Part shown: positions 27,491-37,867 of the stretch, one piece after another
Position numbering within the stretch: the stretch's first letter is position 1
How the letters are laid out: every line of letters begins with the position of its first letter
Assembly: GCF_003346775.1 (NCBI RefSeq)
Contig: NZ_CP031219.1
Coordinates: 310,001-374,000 of the forward strand
Direction: 5' to 3'
DNA from: Malaciobacter mytili LMG 24559
Lineage (GTDB): Bacteria > Campylobacterota > Campylobacteria > Campylobacterales > Arcobacteraceae
DNA length: 64,000 nucleotides
Notes under the pieces: model-generated
Databases searched by the model: none
What the model was told of the DNA's origin: nothing
Seen by the model: only the letters and a program-made list of their open reading frames with translations
Translations under genes and position numbers: made by a program

Positions 27491-28327
27491 TCAGATTTTC
27501 TCTACTTTATTAACAACTTCTTGTATAATCCAATCAGGAGTTGAAGCACCAGCAGTTATACCACAAATTTTTTTGTTTTTAAACCAATTTTCATCAATTT
27601 CATTTGAGTTTTCAATTAAATAAGAGTCTGGACAGTTTTCTAAACATATAGCATGAAGTTGTTTTGTATTTGAAGAGTTTTTACCTCCAATTACTATCAT
27701 AATATCAACTTCTTTTGATAAATCTCTTGCTGCATCTTGGTTTTCAAAAGTTGCATCACAAATTGTATTAAAAACTCTAACTTCTTTATTTTTTAAAATT
27801 AAAGCATTTACAATTTCTAAATAAACCTCTTTTTTCTTTGTTGTTTGTGCAACAGTAGCTATTTTGTCATATTTAAATTTTATATTATCTAGGTCTTTTA
27901 CAGACATAACCACATGGACATCTTCTTGGTCTTCACCATAAGATTTAACCCCTTTTACTTCAGGATGTGTGCTATCTCCAAAGATTAAAATAGAGTAGTT
28001 ATCTTTTGACATTTTTTTTACAATTTGCTGAGGAGTTGTAACAAAAGGACATGTGGCATTGATAATTTTTGCATCTTTATTTTGTTTTAACTCTTTTAGG
28101 TCATTCTTAGGGATACCATGAGTTCTAATAATAACTGTATCATTTTGTTTTACTTCATCTAAAGTATTATATAAACCCACATTAAAGTTGTTTTTTAATC
28201 TATCAATTTCATTTTGATTATGAATAAGTGGTCCCATAGTAGCAGAGTTTTTATATGACTCTGCTATTTTGATAGCTCTTTTTACTCCAAAACAAAAACC
28301 ATAGCTAGATGCTAATTTTACTTGCAT
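27491..28327 (-). CDS. ispH: 4-hydroxy-3-methylbut-2-enyl diphosphate reductase
   Basis: IspH is the last enzyme of the MEP isoprenoid pathway and makes IPP and DMAPP with a 4Fe-4S cluster. The 278-residue protein has the cluster cysteines C12 (YGFCFGVKRAI), one in NATCPFVT and one in NTICDATFENQ, and the C-terminal GGKNSSNTKQL and GITAGASTPDW. It is preceded by aroA with an 8-base gap. Confidence 0.96.
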   Translation of the reverse strand: MQVKLASSYGFCFGVKRAIKIAESYKNSATMGPLIHNQNEIDRLKNNFNVGLYNTLDEVKQNDTVIIRTHGIPKNDLKELKQNKDAKIINATCPFVTTPQQIVKKMSKDNYSILIFGDSTHPEVKGVKSYGEDQEDVHVVMSVKDLDNIKFKYDKIATVAQTTKKKEVYLEIVNALILKNKEVRVFNTICDATFENQDAARDLSKEVDIMIVIGGKNSSNTKQLHAICLENCPDSYLIENSNEIDENWFKNKKICGITAGASTPDWIIQEVVNKVEKI

Positions 28328-28335
28328 TTTTTTCC

Positions 28336-29610
28336 TTAATATAGGGTGTCAAGTATCTCTTTGAAGTTTGGAAAAGATGTTTGAATACATTGTGTATCTT
28401 CTATATTCATCTCACAAATAGTTCCTGCAATTGCAAAACTCATTGCAATTCTATGGTCACCATATGAGTTAATAGTTGCTTTTTTTAAGTTACCACCAAC
28501 TATTTCATAACCATCTTCAAACTCTGTATATTCAACACCACAAAGTTTTAAATTATTAATTACAGAAGATATTCTATCACTTTCTTTTACTCTTAATTCT
28601 TCAGCATTGCTAACTTTTGATTTACCTTTTGCTAAACTCATAGCAATAGCTAAAGCTGGAAGTTCATCAATTAACCAAGAGATATTTTCATTTACTTCAA
28701 CACCTTTTAATTCTTTGTGTTTTACAACAATATCTCCAATTGGTTCATAAATATCTTCTTTTTGAATATATTCAATTTCTGCACCCATTCTTTCTAAAAC
28801 TTTATAAGCTTCTATTCTAGTTGGGTTTAAAGTTACATTTTTAATTGTAACTTTAGAATTTGGATTAATCGCTGCTGCAACTGCAAAGAAAAAAGCTGAT
28901 GAAGGATCAGTTGGCACTGTAATATTTAAAGGTTTTAAACTATTTTTTAAAGGTTCAATATTAATAAAGCCTTCTTTATCAGTAAAAATATTTACACCCA
29001 TACCTTTTAACATTCTTTCAGTATGATCTCTTGTTAATTCATCTTCTTTGTATTTACAAATATCTTCTGCTTTTAAAGCAGCTAAAATCATAGCAGATTT
29101 TACTTGTGCAGAGTTTATAGGTGAATGGTACTTAAAAGCTTTAAGTTTATCTCCTCTAATAAATAAAGGAGCTTTATTCCCTTCTTCTCTTCCATCAATT
29201 TTAGCTCCAATACTTCTTAAAGGATCTGCAACTCTTTTCATAGGTCTTGCTCTTAGATATTTATCCCCAGTTAAAGTAAAAGCACCATCTACACTTGCTA
29301 GTAAACCACAAAAAAGTCTCATTGCAGTACCTGAGTTTCCACAGTCTAAAACATCACTTGGTTCTTTTAACTCTCCTGTTGGAGTAATCTGAACAGTTGA
29401 ACCATCTCTTTTTATTTTTGCACCTAATTGTTCAACAATACTTAAAGTATTTAAAGTATCTTCAGCTGTTAGATAGTTTTTTATATATGAAGTTTCCTTT
29501 GAAAATAGTGAAAACATAGCACATCTATGAGATATTGATTTATCACTACTTATCGTATCAATTGTAATATCAAAAGGCTTATTTATTTTTTTAATGCTAA
29601 ATGTTTCCAC
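28336..29610 (-). CDS. aroA: 3-phosphoshikimate 1-carboxyvinyltransferase (EPSP synthase)
   Basis: AroA joins phosphoenolpyruvate to shikimate 3-phosphate. The 424-residue protein has [39 protein letters not shown] and the late RVKESDRI and [13 protein letters not shown]. It starts with GTG at 29610. It lies between pheT and ispH, so aromatic amino acid synthesis and charging genes share a transcript. Confidence 0.96.
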   Translation of the reverse strand: METFSIKKINKPFDITIDTISSDKSISHRCAMFSLFSKETSYIKNYLTAEDTLNTLSIVEQLGAKIKRDGSTVQITPTGELKEPSDVLDCGNSGTAMRLFCGLLASVDGAFTLTGDKYLRARPMKRVADPLRSIGAKIDGREEGNKAPLFIRGDKLKAFKYHSPINSAQVKSAMILAALKAEDICKYKEDELTRDHTERMLKGMGVNIFTDKEGFINIEPLKNSLKPLNITVPTDPSSAFFFAVAAAINPNSKVTIKNVTLNPTRIEAYKVLERMGAEIEYIQKEDIYEPIGDIVVKHKELKGVEVNENISWLIDELPALAIAMSLAKGKSKVSNAEELRVKESDRISSVINNLKLCGVEYTEFEDGYEIVGGNLKKATINSYGDHRIAMSFAIAGTICEMNIEDTQCIQTSFPNFKEILDTLY

Positions 29611-29619
29611 TTTTTTCCC

Positions 29620-31941
29620 TTAGTCTCTTAATCCAATAGATAATTCATTATTAAGTTTTTCTAAAATTTTATTCATTGTTGTTGTAATATCTTCATCATC
29701 TAAAGTTTTTTCATCATTTTGTAAAACAAATCTAATTGTTAAACTTTCATTATTTCCTAATTTTTCATCACTATATGTATCAATTAGGTTAAATTGCTTA
29801 ATATTTGCATCTTCAATTAAAGTTATTACATTTCTAATTTTTGAATATGGCATATCTTTTGGAACTACCACACTTAAATCTTTTCTAGATGCTTGAAATT
29901 TTGAAGTAGTTTTTGCTTTTATTAAATCATTTTTAATTGCTTCAAAATCAATCTCAGCTATAAATGTATCTGGTAAATCAAACTCATTTGCTACACTTGG
30001 ATGTAGTTTTGAAATAAATCCAGCATTTTTCCCATCAATTAAAATATTTGCATTTTGGTATGGATGTACAAAGCTATTTTCAATAGTTTGCATAGGTTCT
30101 AATTCAAACTTACCAACACTATTTAAAATTTTTTTTGCAAATTCAAAAAAGTCAATATTTACAGGTTTACCTGCATTTAAAAAACTTTCTTGTTCTTTTG
30201 CTCCACTAAAAATAAATGAAATTTTAAAAGTTTCATTTCTATTTTCATCAAATACTTTTCCAATTTCATAAAAAGAAGCTGATTTAAAACCTTGTTTAAA
30301 GTTATTTGAGCAAGCCTCTACTAAATTTAATAAAATAGTTGTTCTAAAAGTATTTAGTTCATTTACAATTGGATTTAAAATATCAAGTTCTTCTTTTACA
30401 GTTGGGAATTTATATTTTTGTAAATTCTCTTTATTTGTAAATACATAAGTAACTGTTTCAAAAAAACCATTTTCTATTGCTTTACTTCTAATTTTATTTT
30501 TCTTAATTAAATCATTTGAAGTTTTATTTACTCTATTTACTTCATCAATTGCTAATGGTTTTGCCTTAATATTATCAATTCCTATAATTCTTACAATCTC
30601 TTCTGTTACATCAGCAATATTTTTTATATCATGCCTATATAATGGAACTTGTATAGAAAATACATTATTTAATCCCTCTTTTACTTCAAATCCTAAGGCA
30701 TTTAAAATATTTTCAATTTCAGCTTTTGGTGTTTCTTGACCAATAATAGAGTTGATTTTATCAATATTAATATCTAAATAAATAGTTTCAATATCCTCTA
30801 CAAAAGCTTCAGCTCCATTATAGATTTTTGCACCAAATTTTGAAATAAATGTTGTAAAACAATCTACTCCATGCTTAATATTTGGTTCACTTCCCCTTGA
30901 AGCTCTATAATATATCTCACCTGTTTTTTTCTTTGCTTCAAAAACTTTTCTTGATAATTTCTCAGGATTAATATATGAAGCTTCTAAAATATAAGTTGTA
31001 TCTTCGTTATCAATTTTTTGATGTTCAACACAAATTGTGCTTAAAAGTTCTTTTCCATAAACTTTATCAAAACCATCTTTATCTTTTTTTATATGTAATA
31101 CTGATAAATCATTTAATTTATCTGCTTTATTACTTGCGTAAGCATTTAAAATTACACCATTTGCATGAGTTGAATAAGAAATAGCATCACTTATGTCATT
31201 TTCTTTATATTCATCAATTAAACCAACTCTTATTTTATGTAATACAGGAAGTTTAAAATCTGTAAAATCAATAGCTTTAAAAATAAGTGATGAATCAACT
31301 GAACTTTCACATTCAACTTCTAAAAATTGTCCAATTCCAAGCTCATTATTATCAAGGTTTTTTTCATGTTCAATTATTGGAAGATTATAAAAAGCACTTA
31401 ATTCTCTTGCAATTCCATGAATACTTAGACAGTCACCTCTATTTGCAGTAAGTTCGATTTCTATAATATCATCATTTAAAAGCTTATATTCATTTAATTC
31501 TTTACCAATAACTAACTCACCAATTGATTCATCAAGTGGTAAAATCCCATCATTTAATTTAGGTAAACCAATTTCAGTAGATGAACAAATCATACCATTT
31601 GATTCAACACCTCTTAATTTTGCTTTTTTTATTTTAAAATCTTCACCTAATTTGCAACCAACAACTGCAACAGGAACAATTTGTCCAGCATCAACATTTT
31701 TAGCCCCACAAACAATTTGTACAACTTCTTTTCCAATATCAACTTGACAAACATTCAATTTATCTGCATCAGGATGTTTTACTTTTTCTAATACTTTTCC
31801 AACAACAACACCAGAAGCAATTCTAATCTCTTCTACACTATCAACTTCTAATCCAATAGAGTTAAGTGTTTTGCAAATCTCTTTTGTAGAAATTTTTGAA
31901 ATATCAATATACTCTTCTAACCATCTTCTAGTAACTATCAT
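29620..31941 (-). CDS. pheT: phenylalanyl-tRNA synthetase beta subunit
   Basis: The 773-residue beta chain of the alpha2beta2 enzyme. It has the N-terminal EMAP/tRNA-binding domain ([21 protein letters not shown]), the B3/B4 editing region, B5 domains and a C-terminal anticodon-binding (FDX-ACB) domain ([21 protein letters not shown]). It overlaps pheS by four bases. Confidence 0.96.
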   Translation of the reverse strand: MIVTRRWLEEYIDISKISTKEICKTLNSIGLEVDSVEEIRIASGVVVGKVLEKVKHPDADKLNVCQVDIGKEVVQIVCGAKNVDAGQIVPVAVVGCKLGEDFKIKKAKLRGVESNGMICSSTEIGLPKLNDGILPLDESIGELVIGKELNEYKLLNDDIIEIELTANRGDCLSIHGIARELSAFYNLPIIEHEKNLDNNELGIGQFLEVECESSVDSSLIFKAIDFTDFKLPVLHKIRVGLIDEYKENDISDAISYSTHANGVILNAYASNKADKLNDLSVLHIKKDKDGFDKVYGKELLSTICVEHQKIDNEDTTYILEASYINPEKLSRKVFEAKKKTGEIYYRASRGSEPNIKHGVDCFTTFISKFGAKIYNGAEAFVEDIETIYLDINIDKINSIIGQETPKAEIENILNALGFEVKEGLNNVFSIQVPLYRHDIKNIADVTEEIVRIIGIDNIKAKPLAIDEVNRVNKTSNDLIKKNKIRSKAIENGFFETVTYVFTNKENLQKYKFPTVKEELDILNPIVNELNTFRTTILLNLVEACSNNFKQGFKSASFYEIGKVFDENRNETFKISFIFSGAKEQESFLNAGKPVNIDFFEFAKKILNSVGKFELEPMQTIENSFVHPYQNANILIDGKNAGFISKLHPSVANEFDLPDTFIAEIDFEAIKNDLIKAKTTSKFQASRKDLSVVVPKDMPYSKIRNVITLIEDANIKQFNLIDTYSDEKLGNNESLTIRFVLQNDEKTLDDEDITTTMNKILEKLNNELSIGLRD

Positions 31942-32930
31942 TTAAATTGTCCTAATAATTTTAAATCACTTTCAAATAAAGATCTTAAATCTCCAATATT
32001 ATGTATAAGCATTGCAAATCTTTCAACACCTAATCCAAAGGCATATCCAGAAACATTTTCATATCCAACAGCTTTAAATACATTTTCATCTACAATTCCA
32101 CAACCAAGAACTTCTAACCATCCTGTGTGAGAACATACTCTACAACCATCACCTTTACAGAAAACACATGATATATCAACTTCTGTTGAAGGTTCCGTAA
32201 ATGGGAAGAACGAAGGCCTAAATCTAACTTCAACATCACCAAACATATGTTGTAAGAATTCAACTAATACATGCTTTAAATTAGCAAAAGATACTTTATC
32301 AGCACTATCTACCACAAGTCCTTCTACTTGATGAAACATTGGAGTATGTGTTAAGTCAAAGTCTCTTCTAAAAACAGTACCCGGTGCTATCATTCTAATT
32401 GGTGGTTTTTGTGATAACATAGTTCTAATTTGTACAGGAGAAGTATGTGTTCTTAATAGAGAAAAATCTTTATTATAAAATGTATCTTGCATATCTCTTG
32501 CTGGATGATATTTAGGAAGGTTTAATGCCTCAAAGTTATGAAAATCATCTTCTACAAGTGGACCTTCTTCAACTGCAAAATTTAAATTTTGAAAATAAGT
32601 TATAATTCTATTCATAGTATCAACTACTGGGTGAACAGCACCAGAAGATAGTTCATTATTAAATCTTGTTACATCAATTTTTTCATTTTCAAGCTTTTTA
32701 TTTAAAGCCTCTTCTTCTAAAACAACTTTTCTTTCATCAATAGCATTTGTAACTGCAATTTTTGATTCATTTAAATTTTGTGCAAATGCTTTTTTCTCTT
32801 CGTTTGGAATATCTTTTAACTTTGCAAATTCTAAAGTCAATACACCTTTTTTACCAAGAGTTTCAACTCTTAAAGCTTCTAATTCTTCAAGTGAATTGGC
32901 ATTAGTAATTTTTTCAATCCATTGTTTCAC
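31938..32930 (-). CDS. pheS: phenylalanyl-tRNA synthetase alpha subunit
   Basis: The catalytic alpha chain, 330 residues. Class II motifs are visible: [47 protein letters not shown] and the C-terminal GFGVER-like [12 protein letters not shown] segment with [17 protein letters not shown] adds four cysteines typical of many PheS. The start is GTG at 32930. A TATAAT is at 32972-32977, and the short leader shows no attenuator. Confidence 0.96.
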   Translation of the reverse strand: MKQWIEKITNANSLEELEALRVETLGKKGVLTLEFAKLKDIPNEEKKAFAQNLNESKIAVTNAIDERKVVLEEEALNKKLENEKIDVTRFNNELSSGAVHPVVDTMNRIITYFQNLNFAVEEGPLVEDDFHNFEALNLPKYHPARDMQDTFYNKDFSLLRTHTSPVQIRTMLSQKPPIRMIAPGTVFRRDFDLTHTPMFHQVEGLVVDSADKVSFANLKHVLVEFLQHMFGDVEVRFRPSFFPFTEPSTEVDISCVFCKGDGCRVCSHTGWLEVLGCGIVDENVFKAVGYENVSGYAFGLGVERFAMLIHNIGDLRSLFESDLKLLGQFK

Positions 32931-32971
32931 TTAACATTCTCCTGTATATTCGTTCTTTCTTAAGTGCTGGG

Positions 32972-32977
32972 ATTATA
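32972..32977 (-). promoter_or_regulatory. -10 element of pheS
   Basis: TATAAT on the minus strand, 41 bases before the pheS GTG. It lies back to back with the HIT promoter at 33002-33007. Confidence 0.55.
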
Positions 32978-33001
32978 CTTAATAATTTATTAGAGTTTGG
33001 T

Positions 33002-33007
33002 TATAAT
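33002..33007 (+). promoter_or_regulatory. -10 element of the HIT gene
   Basis: TATAAT in the context GGTTATAATG, 27 bases before the ATG. A strong ribosome site AAGGAAG lies between. Confidence 0.6.
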
Positions 33008-33034
33008 GTTTTTTTAAATAAGAAAGGAAGAAAG

Positions 33035-33373
33035 ATGTGTATATTTTGCAAAATTGTTAATAATGAGATACCAAATAATACGGTATTAGAAAATGATGAA
33101 TTTTTATGTTTTCATGATATAAACCCAGCAGCAAAAATTCATGTACTAATAATCCCAAAAAAACACTATGATTCATTTGATGTAATAGAACCAGAACTTA
33201 TGAGTAATATGACTAAATTTATCCATGAAGTAGCTTCTAAATTAGGTGTAAGAGAGAGTGGATATAGAATAATTACAAATATAGGGGACCATGGGGGACA
33301 AGAAGTTCACCATTTACATATTCATCTATTAGCAGGAGAATATGTGGGAAGATTAGTGGGAGCTAAAAAGTAG
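33035..33373 (+). CDS. HIT family (histidine triad) protein
   Basis: A 112-residue HINT-type nucleotide-binding protein starting CIFCKIVNNEIPNN and holding the triad HHLHIHLLAGE with preceding GGQEV. Such enzymes hydrolyse AMP conjugates such as adenosine phosphoramidates. It is a single-gene unit, convergent with accA and sharing its terminator. Confidence 0.92.
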   Translation: MCIFCKIVNNEIPNNTVLENDEFLCFHDINPAAKIHVLIIPKKHYDSFDVIEPELMSNMTKFIHEVASKLGVRESGYRIITNIGDHGGQEVHHLHIHLLAGEYVGRLVGAKK

Positions 33374-33387
33374 TAATCTACTTTTTA
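33364..33387. terminator. bidirectional terminator, HIT / accA
   Basis: TAAAAAGTAG (33364-33373) and CTACTTTTTA (33378-33387) around a TAAT loop. It contains the HIT stop codon and the accA stop codon. Poly-A and poly-T stem arms serve both directions. Confidence 0.8.
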
Positions 33388-34322
33388 CCCTCTGCAAAGC
33401 TACCTAAGTTCATTAGTTTTTCATATCTTCTTTCAAGTCTTTGTGCAACAGTTTGTTGTTTTAACTCTTCTAAAGTATTTAAAAAATAATCACCTAAAGC
33501 TTGAATAGCATTCTCTTTTTGTTTATGAGCACCGATTAATGGCTCTTCAATTACATCATCAATTAAATTTAAATCTTTTAATGCTTCTGCTGTAATTTTA
33601 AGTGAATTAGCCGCAGTTTCAGCTTGAGCTGGGTCATTCCATAAAATAGCTGCACAACCTTCTGGTGAAATAACAGCATATACAGAATATCTCATCATTG
33701 CTAATTTATCAGCAACTGAAATAGCTAAAGCTCCACCTGAACCACCTTCTCCAATTACTACTGAAATTGTAGGAACTTTTAAAGTTGAAAATTCATATAG
33801 ATTTTTTGCAATAGCTTCACTTTGATTTCTCTCTTCTGCTCCAAGACCTGGATATGCACCCGGAGTATCAACTAACATAAGAATTGGAATATTGAATTTT
33901 TCGGCCATTCTAGCACATCTTAAAGCTTTTCTGTATCCTTCTGGACTTGGCATTCCAAAGTTTCTCATAAGCTTATTTTTTGTACCTCTACCTTTTTGTT
34001 CACCAATTACCATAACTTTTTGTTCACCAATATATCCTAAATAGCAAACAATAGCTTTATCATCATCAAAGTGTCTATCTCCGTGTAATTCATAAGCATC
34101 AGTTAATAAACCTCTAATATAATCAAGTGCATATGGTCTATCTGGATGACGTGCCAATTGAAGTTTTTGATAATCATTTAAATTTTTAAAAGTTTTTTCA
34201 ACTTCTTTTTGAAGTTTCTTTTCTAGAATTTCCACCGCATGATCATCTGCTCGGCTTTTTGCAACTAAAATCTCTTCTTCAATTTGCTTAATTTTATTTT
34301 CAAAATCTAAATAAGTTGCCAA
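33378..34322 (-). CDS. accA: acetyl-CoA carboxylase carboxyltransferase alpha subunit
   Basis: AccA with AccD moves the carboxyl from biotin to acetyl-CoA for fatty acid synthesis. The 314-residue protein has the family body [50 protein letters not shown] and [10 protein letters not shown]. The start is TTG at 34322 behind AAGGA. It follows fabF on the same strand, in a lipid synthesis cluster. Confidence 0.96.
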   Translation of the reverse strand: MATYLDFENKIKQIEEEILVAKSRADDHAVEILEKKLQKEVEKTFKNLNDYQKLQLARHPDRPYALDYIRGLLTDAYELHGDRHFDDDKAIVCYLGYIGEQKVMVIGEQKGRGTKNKLMRNFGMPSPEGYRKALRCARMAEKFNIPILMLVDTPGAYPGLGAEERNQSEAIAKNLYEFSTLKVPTISVVIGEGGSGGALAISVADKLAMMRYSVYAVISPEGCAAILWNDPAQAETAANSLKITAEALKDLNLIDDVIEEPLIGAHKQKENAIQALGDYFLNTLEELKQQTVAQRLERRYEKLMNLGSFAEGKK

Positions 34323-34337
34323 AATTTTCCTTTTTTG

Positions 34338-34359
34338 TTAAGAGGAAAAATCCTCTTAA
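34338..34359 (-). terminator. hairpin between fabF and accA
   Basis: TTAAGAGGA (34338-34346) and TCCTCTTAA (34351-34359) around an AAAA loop. It lies behind fabF and 16 bases before accA, so it may attenuate rather than stop the transcript. Confidence 0.5.
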
Positions 34360-34372
34360 GTGTGAGATTAAA

Positions 34373-35626
34373 TTATATTTTTCTAAAGATAACAGAAGCG
34401 TTTGTTCCACCAAAACCAAAGTTATTACTCATAACTATATTTAACTCAGCTTTTCTTCCTTTAAAAGGAACATAATCTAAGTCACATTTTTCATCTGGAT
34501 TATCTAAGTTAATTGTTGGAGGAATAACTCCTTCATTTAATGCTTTAATTGCAAAAATTGCTTCAATAGCACCAGCTGCACCTAAACAGTGACCTATTTG
34601 TCCCTTTGTTGAAGAAACAGGAGGGCAATTTTCTTTACCATCAAATAATTGTTTAATTGCGGCTGTTTCATTAACATCTCCAACTGGAGTTGAAGTACCA
34701 TGTGCATTGATATAATCAATTTTAATATCTTCATTTGTAAGAGATTTTGCCATAGCAACTGCTGCTTTCATAGCTCTTAATGGACCATCGATTACAGGTG
34801 CTGTAATATGATTTGCATCACCACTTTCTCCAAATCCAATAACTTCAGCATAAATTTTAGCACCTCTTTGTTGTGCAGATTCTAATGTTTCAAGAACAAG
34901 TGCACCAGCACCCTCTCCCATAACAAATCCATTTCTATCTGTATCAAATGGTCTAGATGCTTTTTTAGGTTCTTCATTTCTAACAGCAAGTGCTTTCATA
35001 GCAGCAAAACCACCAACACCAGCACCACAAATAGCACTTTCAGCACCAACTACTAAAATTCTATCAGCTCCACCAGTCATAATTGTTTTTACACCATCAG
35101 CAAGAGCATGAGTTGAAGCTGCACACGCAGTTACATGTGATAAACTTGGACCTTTTAATCCATGTTCAATTGAGATAAATCCACCAAGCATATTAACTAG
35201 TGAAGAAGGAATAAAGAAAGGTGATATTTTTTTTGGTCCTTTAGTTTCACAAACAATAGAGTTTTTTTCAATTGTTGATAATCCACCAATACCAGAAGCA
35301 GAAACAATACCAAATCTTTCAGCAATAGACTCATCAACTCTTTTATTTTCATCATCTATAAATTTAGCATCTTTCATTGCTTCATTTGCAGCTTTAATTC
35401 CTAGTTGAATAAATCTATCAGCTTTTTTTACTTCTTTTTTGTCCATTACTGTTGAAGGATCAAAATCTTTTACTTCTCCAGCAATTTGTACAGGATATTC
35501 AGACGCATCAAATAAAGTAATAGTATCAATACCACATACTCCTTCTACTACAGCGTTAAATGACTCCTCTACATTATTTCCAACAGAATTAATAGTACCT
35601 AAACCAGTTACAACAACTCTTCTCAT
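34373..35626 (-). CDS. fabF: beta-ketoacyl-ACP synthase II
   Basis: FabF elongates acyl-ACP with malonyl-ACP. The 417-residue thiolase-fold enzyme has the catalytic Cys in VTACAASTHALADG (about 168), the His of NAHGTSTPVGD and the second His of GQIGHCLGAAGA, and ends MSNNFGFGGTNASVIF. It lies downstream of acpP behind a strong hairpin. Confidence 0.96.
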   Translation of the reverse strand: MRRVVVTGLGTINSVGNNVEESFNAVVEGVCGIDTITLFDASEYPVQIAGEVKDFDPSTVMDKKEVKKADRFIQLGIKAANEAMKDAKFIDDENKRVDESIAERFGIVSASGIGGLSTIEKNSIVCETKGPKKISPFFIPSSLVNMLGGFISIEHGLKGPSLSHVTACAASTHALADGVKTIMTGGADRILVVGAESAICGAGVGGFAAMKALAVRNEEPKKASRPFDTDRNGFVMGEGAGALVLETLESAQQRGAKIYAEVIGFGESGDANHITAPVIDGPLRAMKAAVAMAKSLTNEDIKIDYINAHGTSTPVGDVNETAAIKQLFDGKENCPPVSSTKGQIGHCLGAAGAIEAIFAIKALNEGVIPPTINLDNPDEKCDLDYVPFKGRKAELNIVMSNNFGFGGTNASVIFRKI

Positions 35627-35700
35627 TAAATATGCTCCGTTTCTATATATGTTTATTTAAAATATTCAATTTTTTAAAAAAAAAACTCAAAATTTTAAAT

Positions 35701-35724
35701 AAAAAGCTAGATTTCTAGCTTTTT
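35701..35724 (-). terminator. acpP terminator
   Basis: AAAAAGCTAGA (35701-35711) and TCTAGCTTTTT (35714-35724), a perfect 11-bp stem with a 2-base loop, between acpP and fabF. Confidence 0.75.
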
Positions 35725-35740
35725 ATTTTAAAAGTTAAAA

Positions 35741-35971
35741 TTACGCGTGTTCTTCGATGTATTTGATAGCATCTGCAACAGTTTGGATACCTTCAGCATC
35801 TTCATCTGGGATTTCGATATCAAATTTTTCTTCTAAAGCCATAACTAATTCAACTACGTCTAAAGAATCTGCACCTAAATCCTCAATAAATCTTGAATCT
35901 TCTTTAATTTCTGCAATATCACAATCAAGTTGTTCTACTACCACTTCTTTTACATCATCAATTAATGCCAT
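35741..35971 (-). CDS. acpP: acyl carrier protein
   Basis: A 76-residue acidic helical protein with the 4'-phosphopantetheine site S36 in [10 protein letters not shown]. It carries growing acyl chains for fabF, fabG and lipid A synthesis. It has its own promoter (TATAAT, 36001-36006) and terminator, consistent with high expression. Confidence 0.97.
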   Translation of the reverse strand: MALIDDVKEVVVEQLDCDIAEIKEDSRFIEDLGADSLDVVELVMALEEKFDIEIPDEDAEGIQTVADAIKYIEEHA

Positions 35972-36000
35972 ATTTTTTCCTTTTATAAAATTATCAGCGT

Positions 36001-36006
36001 ATTATA
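36001..36006 (-). promoter_or_regulatory. -10 element of acpP
   Basis: TATAAT in GGCTATAATACG on the minus strand, 30 bases before the acpP ATG, with the ribosome site AAAAGGA following. Confidence 0.6.
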
Positions 36007-36052
36007 GCCAAAAAGATTTTAAAAATTCTTTTAAATTACTTTTTTAGCAAAA

Positions 36053-36796
36053 TTAAACGTATAGTCCACCATTAACTTTTAAGATTTCACCTGTAATATA
36101 CGAAGAGTGATCACTTAATAAAAACGCAACTGCTTCAGCGATTTCAGCAGGTTGTCCAAATCTAGCTAAAGGAATATTTTTTTCATATTCAGCTTTAACT
36201 TCATCTTTTAATTCATCTGTCATATCTGTTTGAATAAATCCTGGAGTAATTGCATTGTATCTAATACCTCTTGCTGCAGCTTCTTTTGCAAAAGATTTAG
36301 TCATAGCATTTAATCCACCTTTTGAAGCTGAGTAGTTAGTTTGACCAGGGTTACCCATTTCTCCCACAATTGATGAGATATTTACAACAGAACCAAATCT
36401 TTTTTTACCCATTACTTTTAATGCACTTTTACATCCAATAAAAGCAGAAGTTAAATTTGCACTAATTACATCATTGAAATCTTCAATAGACATTCTTAAT
36501 GCTAATTTATCTTTTGTAATTCCAGCATTGTTTACAAGGTATGATAATTCACCATCTGCATCAATAATAGTTTTAATAGCATCGTTAAATTGTTCTTCAG
36601 AAGTAACATCAGCTTTTATAATAGCAGCTTGACCACCATTTGCTTCAATCTCTTCTTTGATTTTTAAAGCAGCATCTGCGCCACTTCTATAGTTTATCCA
36701 TACTTTTAAACCATATGATGCTAATGTTTTAGCTATTTGTGCTCCAATTCCTCTACTTGCACCTGTAACTAATACATTTTTTCCGCTAAATTTCAT
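36053..36796 (-). CDS. fabG: 3-oxoacyl-ACP reductase
   Basis: FabG reduces 3-oxoacyl-ACP with NADPH. The 247-residue short-chain dehydrogenase has TGASRGIGAQIA, NNAGITKD, the active-site YSASKGG and the C-terminal GGLYV. A longer frame to 36826 exists, but the ATG at 36796 follows AAAGGA by five bases and gives the usual family length. The extra codons only overlap the end of the upstream gene. Confidence 0.95.
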   Translation of the reverse strand: MKFSGKNVLVTGASRGIGAQIAKTLASYGLKVWINYRSGADAALKIKEEIEANGGQAAIIKADVTSEEQFNDAIKTIIDADGELSYLVNNAGITKDKLALRMSIEDFNDVISANLTSAFIGCKSALKVMGKKRFGSVVNISSIVGEMGNPGQTNYSASKGGLNAMTKSFAKEAAARGIRYNAITPGFIQTDMTDELKDEVKAEYEKNIPLARFGQPAEIAEAVAFLLSDHSSYITGEILKVNGGLYV

Positions 36797-36809
36797 TTTT
36801 ATCCTTTTT

Positions 36810-37865
36810 TTAAAAATCTTTTGCAAGTGTAAACATAGACGAGTGATTATCTCTAAAATCTTTACATCTAGGACATATTATATCACCATTTTTATAAATA
36901 AATACACTATTACACTCTTGACAAGTTTTATAAGTGAACTCTACAAGTTTTGAAGCTTTATCAAAAGTAAAGTCTATAAGATTTATTTTTTCTTTATTTG
37001 AAATAGCTTTTTCTTTACAAATATCATCACAAATATTACAACCTATGCACTTACCAGCTTGAAAATAAATTGAGTCTTTTTTTTCATTTTGAAATAAAGC
37101 ATTTGTAGGACAGAAGTTAATACAATCTAAGCAATTTGTACAACTATTAAAATCTATTTGTTTATTAAAAAGTAAGGTAGAATCCAAAGTAGAAAGTTCT
37201 ATATTTTCAACTTCTTCAATAATTAATTTTATAGAGTTTTTTAGTAAAATAAGTTTTGAAATAGTTTCTTTATTTTTTATTTTTAAATTATTTGAAACTG
37301 AAGTTTCTTTTTGCAATTGTTTTTTATTTTCAAAAATTGTTTTAAAAAGATTTCTTCTAATTTTATTTTCAATATTTAGTTCATCAATATGTTTTTTTAG
37401 TTCCACTTTATATTTAAAGTTTATACTTTGCAAAAAGTTATTAGTTTGTTTTTGAATTTGTTTTAAATATTCTAAGTTTTTACAGGCTTCATCATATTCT
37501 AAATATAAATTTTCTTTTTTTCTTATAATTATTGTAAGAAGATGGTGAGAATCTAACATTCCAAAACTTGGAATATCAACTTTTTCTAAAATTGTTGATT
37601 TTTGTGTATTTATAAAATTTAAGATAAATTCTTCTGTATCAAAATTTTCCAAGTTTAGTGCTTGAGTTGGGCAAATACCAATACAATCCCCACACTCAAT
37701 ACATCTATTTTCAAAGAGTTTAATTTTTTCTTTTTGTAAACCTAAAGCCATTTCAGAACATCTGCTAAAGCATAAATCACATTCATTGAAAAAATATTCA
37801 TTTCTTAAACACTTTAGAGTATTTAATGAAAAAAGCTCTTTTTTTTGTAAAAAATTGTTATGCAA
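36810..37865 (-). CDS. polyferredoxin-like protein with zinc ribbon
   Basis: A 351-residue soluble protein. The N-terminal part has a cysteine group (CDLCFSRC) and a 4Fe-4S motif CIECGDCIGICP; a long helical section (about 100-225) follows. The C-terminal part has CTNCLDCINFCP and CIGCNICDDICKE, and a zinc-ribbon-like CQECNS...CPRC. It probably transfers electrons, but no catalytic domain is seen and I do not recognise a named family. The start is TTG at 37865, two bases from the queE stop; fabG begins 14 bases downstream. It is found between queuosine and fatty acid genes. Confidence 0.65.
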   Translation of the reverse strand: MHNNFLQKKELFSLNTLKCLRNEYFFNECDLCFSRCSEMALGLQKEKIKLFENRCIECGDCIGICPTQALNLENFDTEEFILNFINTQKSTILEKVDIPSFGMLDSHHLLTIIIRKKENLYLEYDEACKNLEYLKQIQKQTNNFLQSINFKYKVELKKHIDELNIENKIRRNLFKTIFENKKQLQKETSVSNNLKIKNKETISKLILLKNSIKLIIEEVENIELSTLDSTLLFNKQIDFNSCTNCLDCINFCPTNALFQNEKKDSIYFQAGKCIGCNICDDICKEKAISNKEKINLIDFTFDKASKLVEFTYKTCQECNSVFIYKNGDIICPRCKDFRDNHSSMFTLAKDF

Positions 37866-37867
37866 AG

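Noticed and set aside
36797-36826. Longer fabG start at 36826
   Set aside because: The added residues only overlap the previous gene, while ATG 36796 has a good ribosome site and gives the normal length.
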